Source: Omphalotus guepiniiformis (Eukaryota > Basidiomycota > Agaricomycetes > Agaricales > Omphalotaceae). Taken from it: a DNA stretch of 64,000 bases. Location: assembly GCA_028554645.1 (NCBI GenBank), contig JAQOOI010000078.1, forward strand, positions 186,001-250,000, read 5' to 3'. The translations under genes were made by a program, and so were the position numbers. Below are positions 10,374 through 20,945 of the stretch, piece after piece (position 1 is the first letter of the stretch; the number at the start of each line of letters is the position of its first letter). Below the pieces are notes generated by a model. It saw only the letters and a list, made by a program, of their open reading frames with translations. It was not told the DNA's origin and made no database searches.

Positions 10374-11331
10374 CGAAACCATTTCCAGGGACTGGTTGCC
10401 TTGAATTATTGTATGTATGTCACTTGTTCCGCATTCCATTAATTTTGTATTGACATTGTGATGGAATAAAGTAACCGACGCATGTACTGTATCTCTATTC
10501 AAATGTTAAAATGATTTGCATCCTCTTCGATTGCAGAATTTGAGCTTGAATGCTCGTCAAGAACTTAATCGAATCTTCTGCAATGATCAAGTGACCTCTC
10601 CTGCCGTCGTTGGCGGTTTTCTTGAATGCTTGGATATTACCATGCCCAAGGACGAACCCTGTAATACGCAAGCTTACTTGCTTGGATATCACTATGCCCA
10701 AGGACGAACCCTGTGAAAGGAAGCTTGGCATTTCCCCTAGCTCGAGCCTATCCGCAGTGGACCCTAGGACGGGGTTATGGATGCAAGGTTACCGCTGGGC
10801 TATCGTTTGGGTAAGAACGGAAGTGTTCTGGAATATATCCCCCACTACGACTGTCCAACGTAACGGCCAGCCTCGTTCAGTCTGAGCTGCCCAAGCCATA
10901 TGGGCAGGTGGTCGCTGAGCGCTGAGGTCAGAGCATTTGACCATTTTAAAATCATCCTTGATTTGACTGTCGAAGGTTTTGCGGCGTGGTACACTTTGGA
11001 AAGGGAAGGTTTCATCTCATTTCGTCTGTATAATTGCAGTAGTGGACAGTTCAATTGGCAGCACAGTCTGCATTGCTCGATCAATGCACATCATTGGCAA
11101 GTACTTATTGGGAGCACTCAGGAATAATATACTTACATGTAAGTGGTGAGGAGGTGCAGTGCCTCTGGTCGAAAACCTGTGTAATAACTGGCGGTCGTTC
11201 TAACATTATGTTCGATAAGTATACAATCAATGCTAAAGTTGAGAAGGGCGGGAGGACGGTAAATCAGATAGCATGCTATAGTACAACCACACGTTAAGAG
11301 CAGCAACTAGATAAAAAGATATTTGAGTGTA
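10374..11331. other. Intergenic, with a 52-bp-period duplication
   Basis: No gene is supported. A 35-bp unit is repeated once with a 52-bp period (see the repeat entry). Short open frames on both strands have no recognisable composition. Confidence 0.4.
10628..10714. repeat. Direct repeat, 35-bp core, 52-bp period
   Basis: The cores at 10628-10662 and 10680-10714 share GCTTGGATAT and then ATGCCCAAGGACGAACCCTG, with two mismatches in 35 bp. The spacer between them is different from either core. This looks like a recent local duplication. Confidence 0.85.
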
Positions 11332-11851
11332 TCAAAGCGGTACCGTATCCAAACCGTAATCGTAATGCTCAGCTGCATCTTGAGCAATCTCGTACACATG
11401 AAACTCTTGAGCATCATGATCTTCCAATGAAAGGGAGCCTGAAGTAAGCCCCTCGTGTATTCGTAAACATACATGTCCATTCCACGCCGCCGACAAGTCA
11501 TCGAAGACACGTCCGAGTCCCTTCGGCTTATACACGATCTATGTTGTCGAATGCAGTTGCTGGTGAGAAGTACACCACTTGTTGTGGAAGTACTGATAGA
11601 GTTTTAAGTGAGTCAAGTAACTCCGTACTTGAATTGCCCGAGGAACTGGATTCCTCTCCTTTTGATGCGTCTTTTATACTCTCTAGAACTTTTGGATCTA
11701 CTGTACCCTGTTCTGAAGCGAAAGATTCTCTCGGAGATCTCGATGTAGGAGAGGAGGGTGGGGGGACATATGGCATCCGTGAGAGGGCAGAGAAGAGGGA
11801 TGGAGTGGAGGGAGAGGAAGCGTCGGGAACTGAAAGCTCTTCGTGAGGCAT
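11332..11851 (-). CDS. Hypothetical Ser/Pro-rich protein
   Basis: Not recognised. The N-terminal part starts MPHEELSVPDASS and is rich in Ser and Pro (MPYVPPPSSPTSRSPRESF). A 52-nt candidate intron (GTACTTCC donor, CATAG acceptor, about 11537-11588) would join LKTLS to IVYKPKGLGRVFDDLSAAWN, and the frame then runs to DYGLDTVPL. Without splicing the two halves are in different frames. The C-terminal part looks like a compact conserved fold (GHVCLRIHEGLTSGS). The alternative is two unrelated open stretches. The start at 11851 is the first Met after which the composition becomes protein-like. Confidence 0.5.
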
Positions 11852-13236
11852 GGAGTTGGGGGTAATAGTAATTATCGAGTATCGGGTTAAGCCTGGGCTG
11901 CCTCCAAGAGAAAGCACGATTTGAATGTGATAAGATTGACCTTCTAGAGGTTTGTTTCAGCAAAGTATGCTTTGATTGACGAGAAGAATGCAAATGAATA
12001 TGTGTACCTCCTGTGTTCACAGCGGGTTCACAGTTGAATACTGTAAAGTTACGAGCTAGATTAGCTCTCGATATACAATCTGAAAGCCGTATTCAGAATA
12101 CACGCTGAAACTAAGAACAGATCTAATGAACGTACGAAGAACTTAGTAGTAGGAATAATGCAAATCCTGGATCCCGCTCTTCTCCGTAAACCCAAATATC
12201 CACAATTCGAAATCGTAGAAGTTTGCGCCCTTCAGACTCGTCAATCCACAGAATTCTGCTATGCTGCAGCTCGAGTGAGGGCGCAAAGACTGAAAGAAGG
12301 TGGTAGTCCGAGGTCAGAGCAGGATCCCCAGTGAATATGTTTATCACTGTCAGGCGATCCGATGGCGCTCTAACCGTGTTACAGGTTACCAAAAATTGTT
12401 TCAAAATTGCCGGAACACGTGCCGGTGTAAGTACGTGTCTGGAAAACATACTGCCGTCAAAAGTGCCGCAGACGAAGGACCAAAGAACCTGCAAAGAACC
12501 GATTCATTTATCTATCAGATTCATAGAAACCGAGAACATTATTGCAGAAAGAACGTCATATGTTGTTCCTGATCTTCTTTACTAGTCTTTCCGGCTGACG
12601 ACGATATATAGCACCCCATGATGATGATTTCACAGTGAGAGTAAAAACTTGTGTTGTGAGTTGTGACTAGCAAGCGATGCTTCTCACTAGGAAGACAGAT
12701 GCGTTAGGCAAGGGCGCCGCAGCGTCACCCTGGATCCATCCCGAGGTCATCGTAGCGAAACAGATACTGGCAGTCTGAGAATTGGGGTGTAACAGAGAGA
12801 CTCCTCTTCCAGCCTCAAGGCCTCACTTCCGGAACGCGTGAACTGTGAACAGGAATGGTCTTCATTGGTCCCGTAAAACGGGCCCTAGCAGGCCCCAGGT
12901 GGTATAAACTCCTTTAGGCATACGATAAGGTCAAGCGGTATTTCCCGGGTGTTTCCCGGTCATCCATCGTCGCCTCGAGGTTCCGACACATGCGGGAGGC
13001 GCTGAGCGCTCGAGCTGTAACTACTACCCCTATATTCTAAACTGTGCTTCGAACGTGATAAGTATTAGAGATACATGCATACATGCAGAACAGTACTTGA
13101 GGCTTCGAACGTGACAAGTATTAGATTAGAAACATGCATACATGTAGAACAGTACTTGAGGTTCATATGTTCATTAGTCCGTACGGTACATCGAAATCTA
13201 CAGGAAGGAAACAGAAAGACTCGTTGAAGCAGAAAC
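11852..13236. other. Intergenic; no supported gene
   Basis: Overlapping open frames on both strands at 12123-12585 could not be tied to any family and lack clear splice partners. The right part holds a two-copy tandem repeat next to the U6 gene. Confidence 0.35.
13046..13160. repeat. Two-copy tandem repeat (about 57 bp)
   Basis: The copies at about 13046-13101 and 13102-13160 both begin GCTTCGAACGTGA[TC]AAGTATTAGA. Both contain ACATGCATACATG and end AGAACAGTACTTGAGG. They abut directly and differ by a few substitutions and a small indel. They lie about 80 bp beyond the 3' end of the U6 gene. Confidence 0.85.
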
Positions 13237-13301
13237 AAAATAAATATTGAGACCCGTAGGTCTACCACTCCGGGAAAGCGTGTCATCCTTGTGCAGGGGC
13301 C

Positions 13302-13332
<31 letters not shown>

Positions 13333-13356
13333 TTCGTATGTCACCCCGAAGGGGAC
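13237..13356 (-). ncRNA. U6 spliceosomal RNA
   Basis: Read on the minus strand, the RNA starts with the 5' stem-loop GTCCCCTTCGGGG. It then has the invariant core: AAAATTGGAACGATACAGAG (with the ACAGAG box), AAGATTAGCATGGCCCCTGC (with the AGC triad) and ACAAGGATGACACGC. This is nearly identical to other eukaryotic U6 RNAs. The 3' domain (GGAGTGGTAGACC...) ends in TTTATTTT, as expected for RNA polymerase III termination. No intron interrupts the core. U6 forms the catalytic centre of the spliceosome with U2, which fits the intron-dense genes around it. The exact 5' and 3' ends are estimated. Confidence 0.96.
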
Positions 13357-13974
13357 AATAAGTATAGGTCTGCTTGACTCCATGCAGGATGGTTTTTGTT
13401 TGTAGACAGCTCACGGGGTAGCTGCGCACGGTTACTATTTTTGGTAGGGACTGACTGGGTCCTTGGGCTCTTTCTCATGAGCATTTACGGTATTGGCGTC
13501 TGCTTTGCAGGGAAGTTGAGCAAGATAAAGACCATAAATCACTCATTGTATTTCAACCGAATAGCAAACTATCAGCACGACCTTCAGAAGTGGTCCGTAC
13601 TAAGTAGTATTCTGTGGTCTGGTTCCTTGCACAGATGCATGCATGCATACTGCGTATCACAACTTCATGCACATGTTTGGCATACCCGGAATCTGAATTG
13701 TCGGAAAGGAGTCATACATGCATGCGGGAGGTACGTAGCTTTAATCGGTACATAGAAGGACGAGGTAAAAGCAGGCCACGTATGGAACGTCACTCGCCAG
13801 AGGATACGTGTGTTTAGCATAAGGGTTGAGAAGCCAGGAGTACAGGCGTGCCAGAAAAAAAAAGGAGAAGATACAGGAAAAACCGCTCAAGTCCCAGTCC
13901 CAACTGACACTGACCATTAACACCATCGCCTAAATCGACACAGGGTGTGAAGAGATGGTCCCGCGAGGAAGCAT
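13357..13974. other. Intergenic, U6 promoter side
   Basis: No protein gene is supported. The U6 promoter should lie at the left end. Short GCATGCATGC alternating runs occur near 13634-13650 and 13717-13728. Confidence 0.4.
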
Positions 13975-14765
13975 TTACTCCTGAACGGCAGCTTCGTGCT
14001 CGACAGCGAGGATGGCTTGGCGCTTCTCGAGGACACGGGCAGCACGACGCTCACGAGCGGCCTAAAATAGAATGTAATGAGCTATGGGAAAATAGACTGA
14101 ACGTGAATGAGATTGAGCAGCCTTGTTCTTAACACGACGAGCCTCCATCTGGTCTGAGAGGACCTTTGTACGGGTCTTCTCAGCCTTGGCCTTATGGATG
14201 TACTCCATGAGGACACGCTTGTTCTTGAAAACGTTACCCTTGGACTTCTGGTACAGGGAGTGATACCTGAGATACGAACGTCAAAATAGGAACCTTCTTC
14301 GAAATAAACGACCGCATCTCAGAGACTCACAAGTGCTTGTCGATCTTTCCAGCTTCTCTGTATTTCCTCAAAAGCCGTCTCAACACCCTCTGTCTCCTCA
14401 TCCACTGAACTTTGGTAGGCATCCTTGCCTCAGAAGTACCCTTTCTCTTACCGGGGCCAGTGTGTCTTCCCTTGCGCTTAGCAGCGAGGAGATCACGAGT
14501 GCGGGCCCGAGAGTGGACGGTCGTGGGTTTAATGATGACACGACCGTCCTTGATGAGCTTTTTGACATGAGTACGGGAGTTGGCGTTACCGATCTCGGCC
14601 TGCTCAGCGGGGTCGAGCCAGATTTTACGTTTGCCAACGCCGGCAACGGAGGCGGCGAGGCGTTTTTGGGAGCGGAGGTTGACTGTGATTTGAGAAAAAA
14701 TCCAGAACAAAATGGATATGTCAGCGTCGTCTTCCAAGTCGTACTACCAGCAAGAACATACCCAT
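13975..14765 (-). CDS. RPL19: 60S ribosomal protein eL19
   Basis: Four coding exons. Exon 1 is only ATGG (14762-14765). After a 79-nt intron the frame reads [20 protein letters not shown] and [18 protein letters not shown], the signature of eL19. Exon 2 ends KIDKHL, exon 3 reads [20 protein letters not shown] and EARRVKNK, and exon 4 reads [20 protein letters not shown] to the stop. The protein sits at the 60S surface facing the 40S subunit. The last intron (about 14062-14121) must start right after AAG in GCTGCT to keep the conserved VKNK-AAR join, so no GT donor is present. The 5' leader also shows a candidate GC-AG intron (14783-14852, donor GCAAGT). Confidence 0.95.
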
Positions 14766-14852
14766 CTTGATGAGACCCTGGTCTACAGCAAGTAGAAGGA
14801 TGAGAAAGATTAGTTTGCTGAAGGATCGCAAGGACGACAAGCGATGACTTGC

Positions 14853-16586
14853 CTTGAGTTCTTGAGGACGTCGATAACGAACTCAGTCAGCGTCTTGCCT
14901 TTCGGGAGGTGGTACCTTACGTAAGGCAGCCACCCAAACCTTATTTCTCAGCGACTGTACAGCTAAAGCCTGCCGGCCGATTCCGCGCCTAATCAGGTTG
15001 ACAAACTGGTTTCATTTTGTCAAACACTTTACTTACGCTCACTACGTACAACGCCACGAATATCTAAGCAGCCCTTCAATCAATCAAGAATATGAATTCT
15101 TCACCGCTCTATTCAATGTCCTTCTCATTCTTTTGACGCGCAAAGTTCGTATGCCATATGCTCACTTCTAGATAGGTTGGCGGTCGGTCGATGTCAACTC
15201 AACTCAGAATACTCCAGAGCTCTTGCCTTGATCCACAGACAGAATTTGGAAGAATTTGCCGCCCTTCTTCCTACCGTAGCGCTGCCAAAGCCTTTCCCAG
15301 CGACCAACGGTGCTATTCCGATTCAATGTAAACACAGCACTGTGGGCGTCCAACTTATTTTCAACCTGCATTCTAGTGGCATGATAAGGTACTCGTTGGC
15401 GCCCTCAGTCCAAAATCTTCGAGTTCAAGGTGGAATAATGAAAACCATCTGACTAGTGCAATGCTATTCAACTATTCAATGGGTCATGGATCGGTTCCCA
15501 TCTGCCAGACTGCACTCGGAAATTCCTTTAGTGGTGTCAAGATCGTATCCGACGTAGTGGGAGGTTTCGGCATGCATGAATGTGCCGCCGCCCAGACCTG
15601 GGATGCCTAGCTGCCTGGCTGTTCGCATCTTTCGGCCTTCGCGTGGCGTCATTTTCGCCATTCGACGTTTCTCGTTACAGTTTGCTGCAATCTTACATGA
15701 ATGACTCCGGATGGGCTCGCATGAGAAGAACGTTGCCAACTAAGCATTCGGTGGATGTAAGCCTTCTTCGCTACTGCCTGCTGGCCCGTGTCAAGTTCCT
15801 GACTGTTTCGTTATTTACTCCGTTCAGGACTTGCCTGCATGCACTCAGCTATGCCAGCGAAGCGAGGTCGGAATACCGGCAGCCATATCGTGCGGCAGCT
15901 GACGTATCAAATTCCCAATACCTGTTCATCGATACTCAAGGCTTGCAGGTAAGGGGTCTGCTTTCCTCGCTTCGCCAGTAATCTACATACGCCACCAAAT
16001 GTCAAGACATACTTTTTTACTTGGCTGTTCGAAGTGTGTCTCGATCAACCTTGAACCACTGCACCGTTGTCGTCTTCATTTCGAACGAGATCGATAAATA
16101 GACACTGGAGCATTCTGATTCCTGATTTATGATCATGAGATGAGATATGTTTAGCTGAAGAATTTGAATTCCGAACCTGGTTTAGAGCGTAAGAACGCGT
16201 CAAGACCCGGAACAAAAGTCTCGAAAAAAGGAGAATGCTTACGTGAGCCGAACCGGATTCCTAAGTAGAAAGTGAGGTGAAAGGGTCTCCCACCAACCGT
16301 CACATTCCCTATCCTCTCGTCCGCTAGAAAATTCTTGAATCTCGTCTATTCAAAGGCGATTTGTGGGCGGGAGTTTTATCCCAATCTCAGGCCCACCTAG
16401 TTTCGCAGTTAATAACCTTTTTTCTTTCAACAAATCCAACTGGAACCTGTTGACCGACATGATGTCGCTATAGATTTCATTCCGATTTTTCTTTCATTCG
16501 AGTAATTTTGCTCGATCAACACCTTATTTCACTCGCACTCAATCATCTCGACAACTCTCAGTAATATCATTTCAATTGCCAGAAAC
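14853..16586. other. Intergenic; no supported gene
   Basis: The left end is the eL19 promoter and leader. Frames such as 15580-15981 (+) and 15476-15739 (-) are open but have no recognisable motif or splice context. The right end precedes the kinase gene. Confidence 0.4.
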
Positions 16587-18708
16587 ATGACTATCGTACC
16601 GGATTCTTCGTCGGACACTGCGCAGACGGACGGCGATGGCCCAGAGGGTTCGGATAAACCGCCGCATGAAGATATATCTAATAGGAAAACAAGTCTTGCT
16701 TCATCAGCACCACCAGCCGCTTCCTCGGCCACCATGCCTCCGAATGTCGATGACTCACAGCATGGCATACCCTTACCGCCTCCAGACTCGGGCACTTACG
16801 AGAAACAGCCAGGACACACCTTACGCAGCCTGAAGAAGTATGTTGAATCTTCTTCAACAGGTTCTTCGACACCGAAACCTACACCCACTCAGACGATGAC
16901 GCCAGCTTCATCTGGAACGCCTGTAGCGATGACGACACCCACAATGAGGGTCACAAAGCCCAAACTCACGGCAGCTCAAATCAGAGACATGGCTATGACG
17001 CCCAAAACAAGCACAGGTCCTGCTTCTCCCACCACGCCGTCACCCACAATGTCTGACACCGAATGGGGTAGTGCCCCGTCAACAAGGGCCAACAGTAGGG
17101 CACCTAGTAGAGCGCCTAGCATGTCGGGGACTCCCAAACCACAGATGACTAAGGCTGATGGTGGCCAGGCTCCCGCCTCAAATGGTGTACACAGGACTAT
17201 ATCGGCCGTGTCAGCAGCTTCAGCCGCCTCATCTACCCACGCCACACCTGCCTCTGAGTACGGCTCCTCGACAGTATTGGCATCCTCTACAACTCCCCGT
17301 GGTAAACCCGCTTCGGTTCATTCGGCAGACGGAGAGAAACACAAATTCAATTTGAAGGATCTACTTGCATCTGGTCCTAAGCTGGCGAGGAAATCATCAC
17401 AGCGTTCTACCGGGAGCAGGAGTAGCCGGAAATCGGACGGTGGAGAAAGCGATGGTGGAGGATATAGAAGCGGTGGCGGTGGTGGGACCAAGTCTACTGC
17501 TGGAGACAGTGTAGTCAGCTTGAGCAAGAAGTACGGTGTATGCCAGAAGGTTGCTATCGGAAAAGGCGCCACATCCGTTGTGAGGCTAGCACATAAGTGG
17601 GACAGAAGCGAGGAGAGGTTGTACGCTATCAAGGTCGGTCGTTCATGATTGCGCCACAATATCTTTCTTCTTCGCATCTCGAACTTGTCTTCATTGCTAA
17701 CCATTCTTCAAATCCATAGGAGTTCCGGAAGCGCCGCAAAAACGAATCTGAAAAGGAATACGTCAAGAAGCTCACCGCCGAGTTCTGTATATCGTCTACT
17801 TTGCACCACACCAACATTGTCGAAACTGTCGATTTGGTACAGGATGAAAATCAGCATTGGTGTGAAGTGATGGAGTTTTGCCCTGGTGGAGATCTATATG
17901 CCGCAATTAAGAAAGGTGGCATGTCCCCAAGCGAGGTGGAATGTTGCTTCAAGCAAATCCTTTGCGGAGTGGAGTACTTGCATAGGCAGGGAGTAGCTCA
18001 TCGAGACATTAAACCAGAGAATCTGTTTTTTGATACCAAAGGTCATTTAAAGGTATGTTCTTTCCTTCCTAGTTCCGGCCCTTCTTTACGTGTGTCGTCC
18101 TTCGCGAGCTCGCGAAACACTTGTGCCAGCTTTAACTTTCTGATACTCATGAGTTGTTACGTTTCATAGATTGGCGATTATGGCGCATCAACGGTGTATC
18201 GACTTCCCTGGGAGGCAACAATACACATGTCTACTGGCCTATGCGGTAGCGAGCCGTATATCGCCCCAGAACAGTTCTTAGGAAAGCGTGAGTGTTTTAG
18301 CATTTTGCCAGAACGTCAGCTCACTATCTTTCAGCGTATGATGCACGGTTGGTGGACATCTGGGCTTGCGGGGTCGTATACTACTGTCTCCACTTCTCTG
18401 AGCTTCCTTGGCGAGCAGCACAACAAAGCGACCAATTGTACGCTGCTTACGCGGCGGCCTGCGCATCTCCTCAACCAGCGCAATCCTCATGTCCGCCCAC
18501 AATCAACAACCTCTCCCCAAGAGCATGTAGGGGTATCCTGAGGCGAATGCTGGAGCCTGACCCGAAGCTTCGTGTGCCGATTGAGGAGATAATGAAGCAT
18601 TCGTGGGTGCAAGGAATTGAGGTCTGTCATGAGGTGAAGGAGCCAAAACATGTACACGTGCATGCGAGGCAGTTGGCGCAGGCACAGATAAAGGAGTTGA
18701 GAGATTAG
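16587..18708 (+). CDS. Ser/Thr protein kinase, Hal4/Sat4-Npr1 fungal family
   Basis: Four exons. The first 300 or so residues are a disordered Ser/Thr/Pro-rich region. The kinase domain follows: IGKGATSVVRLA (Gly-rich loop), YAIK with the ATP-binding Lys just before an intron, HTNIVETVDL, CEVMEFCPGGDLYAAI, HRDIKPEN (catalytic loop), IGDYGAST in place of DFG, GSEPYIAPEQF (APE), VDIWACGVVYYC and the end of lobe C. Fungal relatives control plasma-membrane transporters and ion homeostasis. The activation loop (VYRLPWE..., then CGSEPYIAPE) fits this family better than other kinases. The DYG variant of DFG is unusual but HRD, Lys and APE are all present, so activity is expected. Confidence 0.88.
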
Positions 18709-19656
18709 CACTGGCGGTGCGTGGAAGTTCAGAATGAGATTTCCTTGTCTTCGTCGGAGTGTTATCTGGTAGATGGTAAGGTTTCTCAGTCGCCTTTTCC
18801 TCCCCCCTGCGCTGTCGGTTCTGTGTTCCGGATATTTGGTTCGTCTGCCTGATTGAATTGTATCCAGTACAATATCCCTCGCTTATGCATACATGCCATA
18901 CGCGCGCGGTGTCTGATTATGTGCATAACATGTCTGTACTGCGTTGCCGTGTACTTGCAGTCCTCTTGTCTTTTTACCTCTTTATTGTCTCCTTGTGGTC
19001 TCATGTCTGCGTACCTAATACTCTTACTTGCCCTACTTCCCTTCTATCGCTACTAATCCCGTTCTGTAGTCGTATACCTCGAGTCCTAGACTTTTCACGC
19101 ATACACACGTGTGGGTAGTTCTAGTCAGGTTCGGTATGGTACCCCTTGCTCAGCTACAGTTTCTTTTCTCCCTCTCTCCCTCTTTGGCATTTGCTTTTCG
19201 ATGTTACGAGCCGTACGACCTGCAGTGAAGTATATATAATAACAAGCAGTTGGAATCTTGAATTGGTGCGATGTAAACTCCAGCTCGAAATGTGCACTGA
19301 AGTTTGATTAATACTAAGTGAATCTCGTGCCCACTCTTGAACGACAGGTTCATATGAAGTTGTCTTCTCAGACTCTCACCTGGTGATCTGTCCCATTAGA
19401 AAAGCTGAAGGCCAAGGTCTTGAGGCCTAGCACTCATCCGGGTAGATATACAGACGTAGTAAATGTATCAGTAGACCTGATGTGCCTTGTATTCCTGCCG
19501 TCACTCCAGTACTCAAGAACGATCAATCTCACCGCAATTGATCAATAAGAAGTCCTTATTATGAATGTTCCAATGCAGATGTATAAATACAAAGATGATG
19601 ATATATACTTCTCGGCGCGAACCCCTAACGATACATATAAAGCTGTAGTAGTAAGA
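18709..19656. other. Intergenic between convergent genes
   Basis: This holds the 3' ends of the kinase (+) and the small gene (-). It is T/C-rich with no supported gene. Confidence 0.4.
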
Positions 19657-20180
19657 TCATAGCCAACCAGCCTCTTTGAGCAGCCGCCTTGTATGAGGAG
19701 TATCAGGCTTGATCTCGCCATTCAGAGGCGCAAAGTATTTTCGGAGTTTCCCGTCGAACTTTACAGGATAGAATAGGCCTTCTTTCTGGGAATCCAGACA
19801 AAATCAAGCATCAGATATGTTACCAGGACATAATAGACAGCAGGGATGATTACCTCTCGTGTCTGGCCTTTTCTTGTAGTTTCTCCGAATATTACACCTT
19901 GCATCCAGTTACCACCTGCTGTACGTACCCAGACAGCTTGGCCAGTCTAGATCATACGTCAGGTAGGTCGAAGAGAAGTGGCATATATGATACCTACCTG
20001 GAATGTATATGGCCAAGATTCGTCAAGGTCATCGGGGAGAGGTTCTGATAATGTTGAATCACTATCATTGTCGCTCCATGACTCTAGTTCCTCTGGGCTG
20101 ACAGGTCGTAGTTTTTGAGATATCGGTGGCTGCACCTGAGATGGTCTGCGGTTGGACTTGGAGGGTGAAGAAGGCATCAT
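19657..20180 (-). CDS. Small hypothetical protein with a Tudor/SH3-like segment
   Basis: Three exons, about 134 residues. Exon 1 is charged and Ser-rich (MMPSSPSKSNRRPSQVQPP) and ends SWPYTFQ at a GTAGGT donor. Exon 2 reads TGQAVWVRTAGGNWMQGVIF then GETTRKGQTRE. Exon 3 reads EGLFYPVKFDGKLRKYFAPL and ends KEAGWL. The pattern (VWVRT..NW..GVI, then YPVKFDGKLRKYFAP) suggests a small beta-barrel of the Tudor/SH3 kind, such as chromatin or RNA adaptor domains. That is inference from the spacing of aromatic and Gly residues, and I do not recognise the family. Confidence 0.68.
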
Positions 20181-20945
20181 GGAGATAAAGGATGAAGAGA
20201 TGACGATATGTATCCGGGTTGGGGAGTTTAATGATCTAATATGTAGTGGAATGAGGAGTGAAAGCTGTGGGGAAGTTGAGGCGAGGCAATAGGCTCTTTA
20301 TATCCCTGGAAGCGCGCGCCACATGTAGTGCCCCTTTGTTCTATCACTGCCAGATCAATCATATCAAACAACAAGGATGGTCGATGCTTGAGCCACCAGA
20401 AGTGGCAATTTTAGCTGAGTTACGACTTCACCACATTCAGTGTGACATAAATGGCAGGTGGCCCATTGTGGATTGCACAGGCCACAACGCAACTGACAAT
20501 ATAGCCCTCAACAATGGCATCGATGGAGCAACAACGCTGTTGAAGCGTGTACTTTTAATTATGCCTCGAGTCAGGTCAAACCTTCGTAGATCTTGCGCAT
20601 GCATGGGCATTGAAAGTACTAAAGACAACACGTGTAAAATGAATGTCACCTTCGAAACCTTGTTGAGAACGACTTGAAGGGGCATGAATGCAATCAAGAC
20701 CAGCAGATCAGATGAGAAAGCTTTGAATAACCGTGGCCACCGTTGGCAATGGCAAAAACAAGAGAACTGGAAGCCATTGTTCGTTGAAAGTCGTAATTGT
20801 CAATGCGCCGCGTAACGCGTAAATCGTGGTCTTTGTTTGCATTGGGCTTCTATGCACAACAAAGCGTACGGAGAAACATTATTATACTTACTCCATCACG
20901 ATTCAGTTGTAGCGCCCGTGCTCTTGACCGTCTCTCGGACTCTCC
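20181..20945. other. Intergenic, divergent promoter region with VPS4
   Basis: No supported gene. The frame at 20258-20677 is open but has no motif and no splice context. Confidence 0.4.

Noticed and set aside
12123..12585. Overlapping open frames on both strands
   Set aside because: Neither can be linked to a family or to neighbouring exons; only weakly protein-like.
14333..14770. 145-codon plus-strand frame
   Set aside because: It is antisense to the eL19 exons.
15580..15981. 133-codon open frame (+)
   Set aside because: No recognisable composition, no upstream promoter or splice partner.
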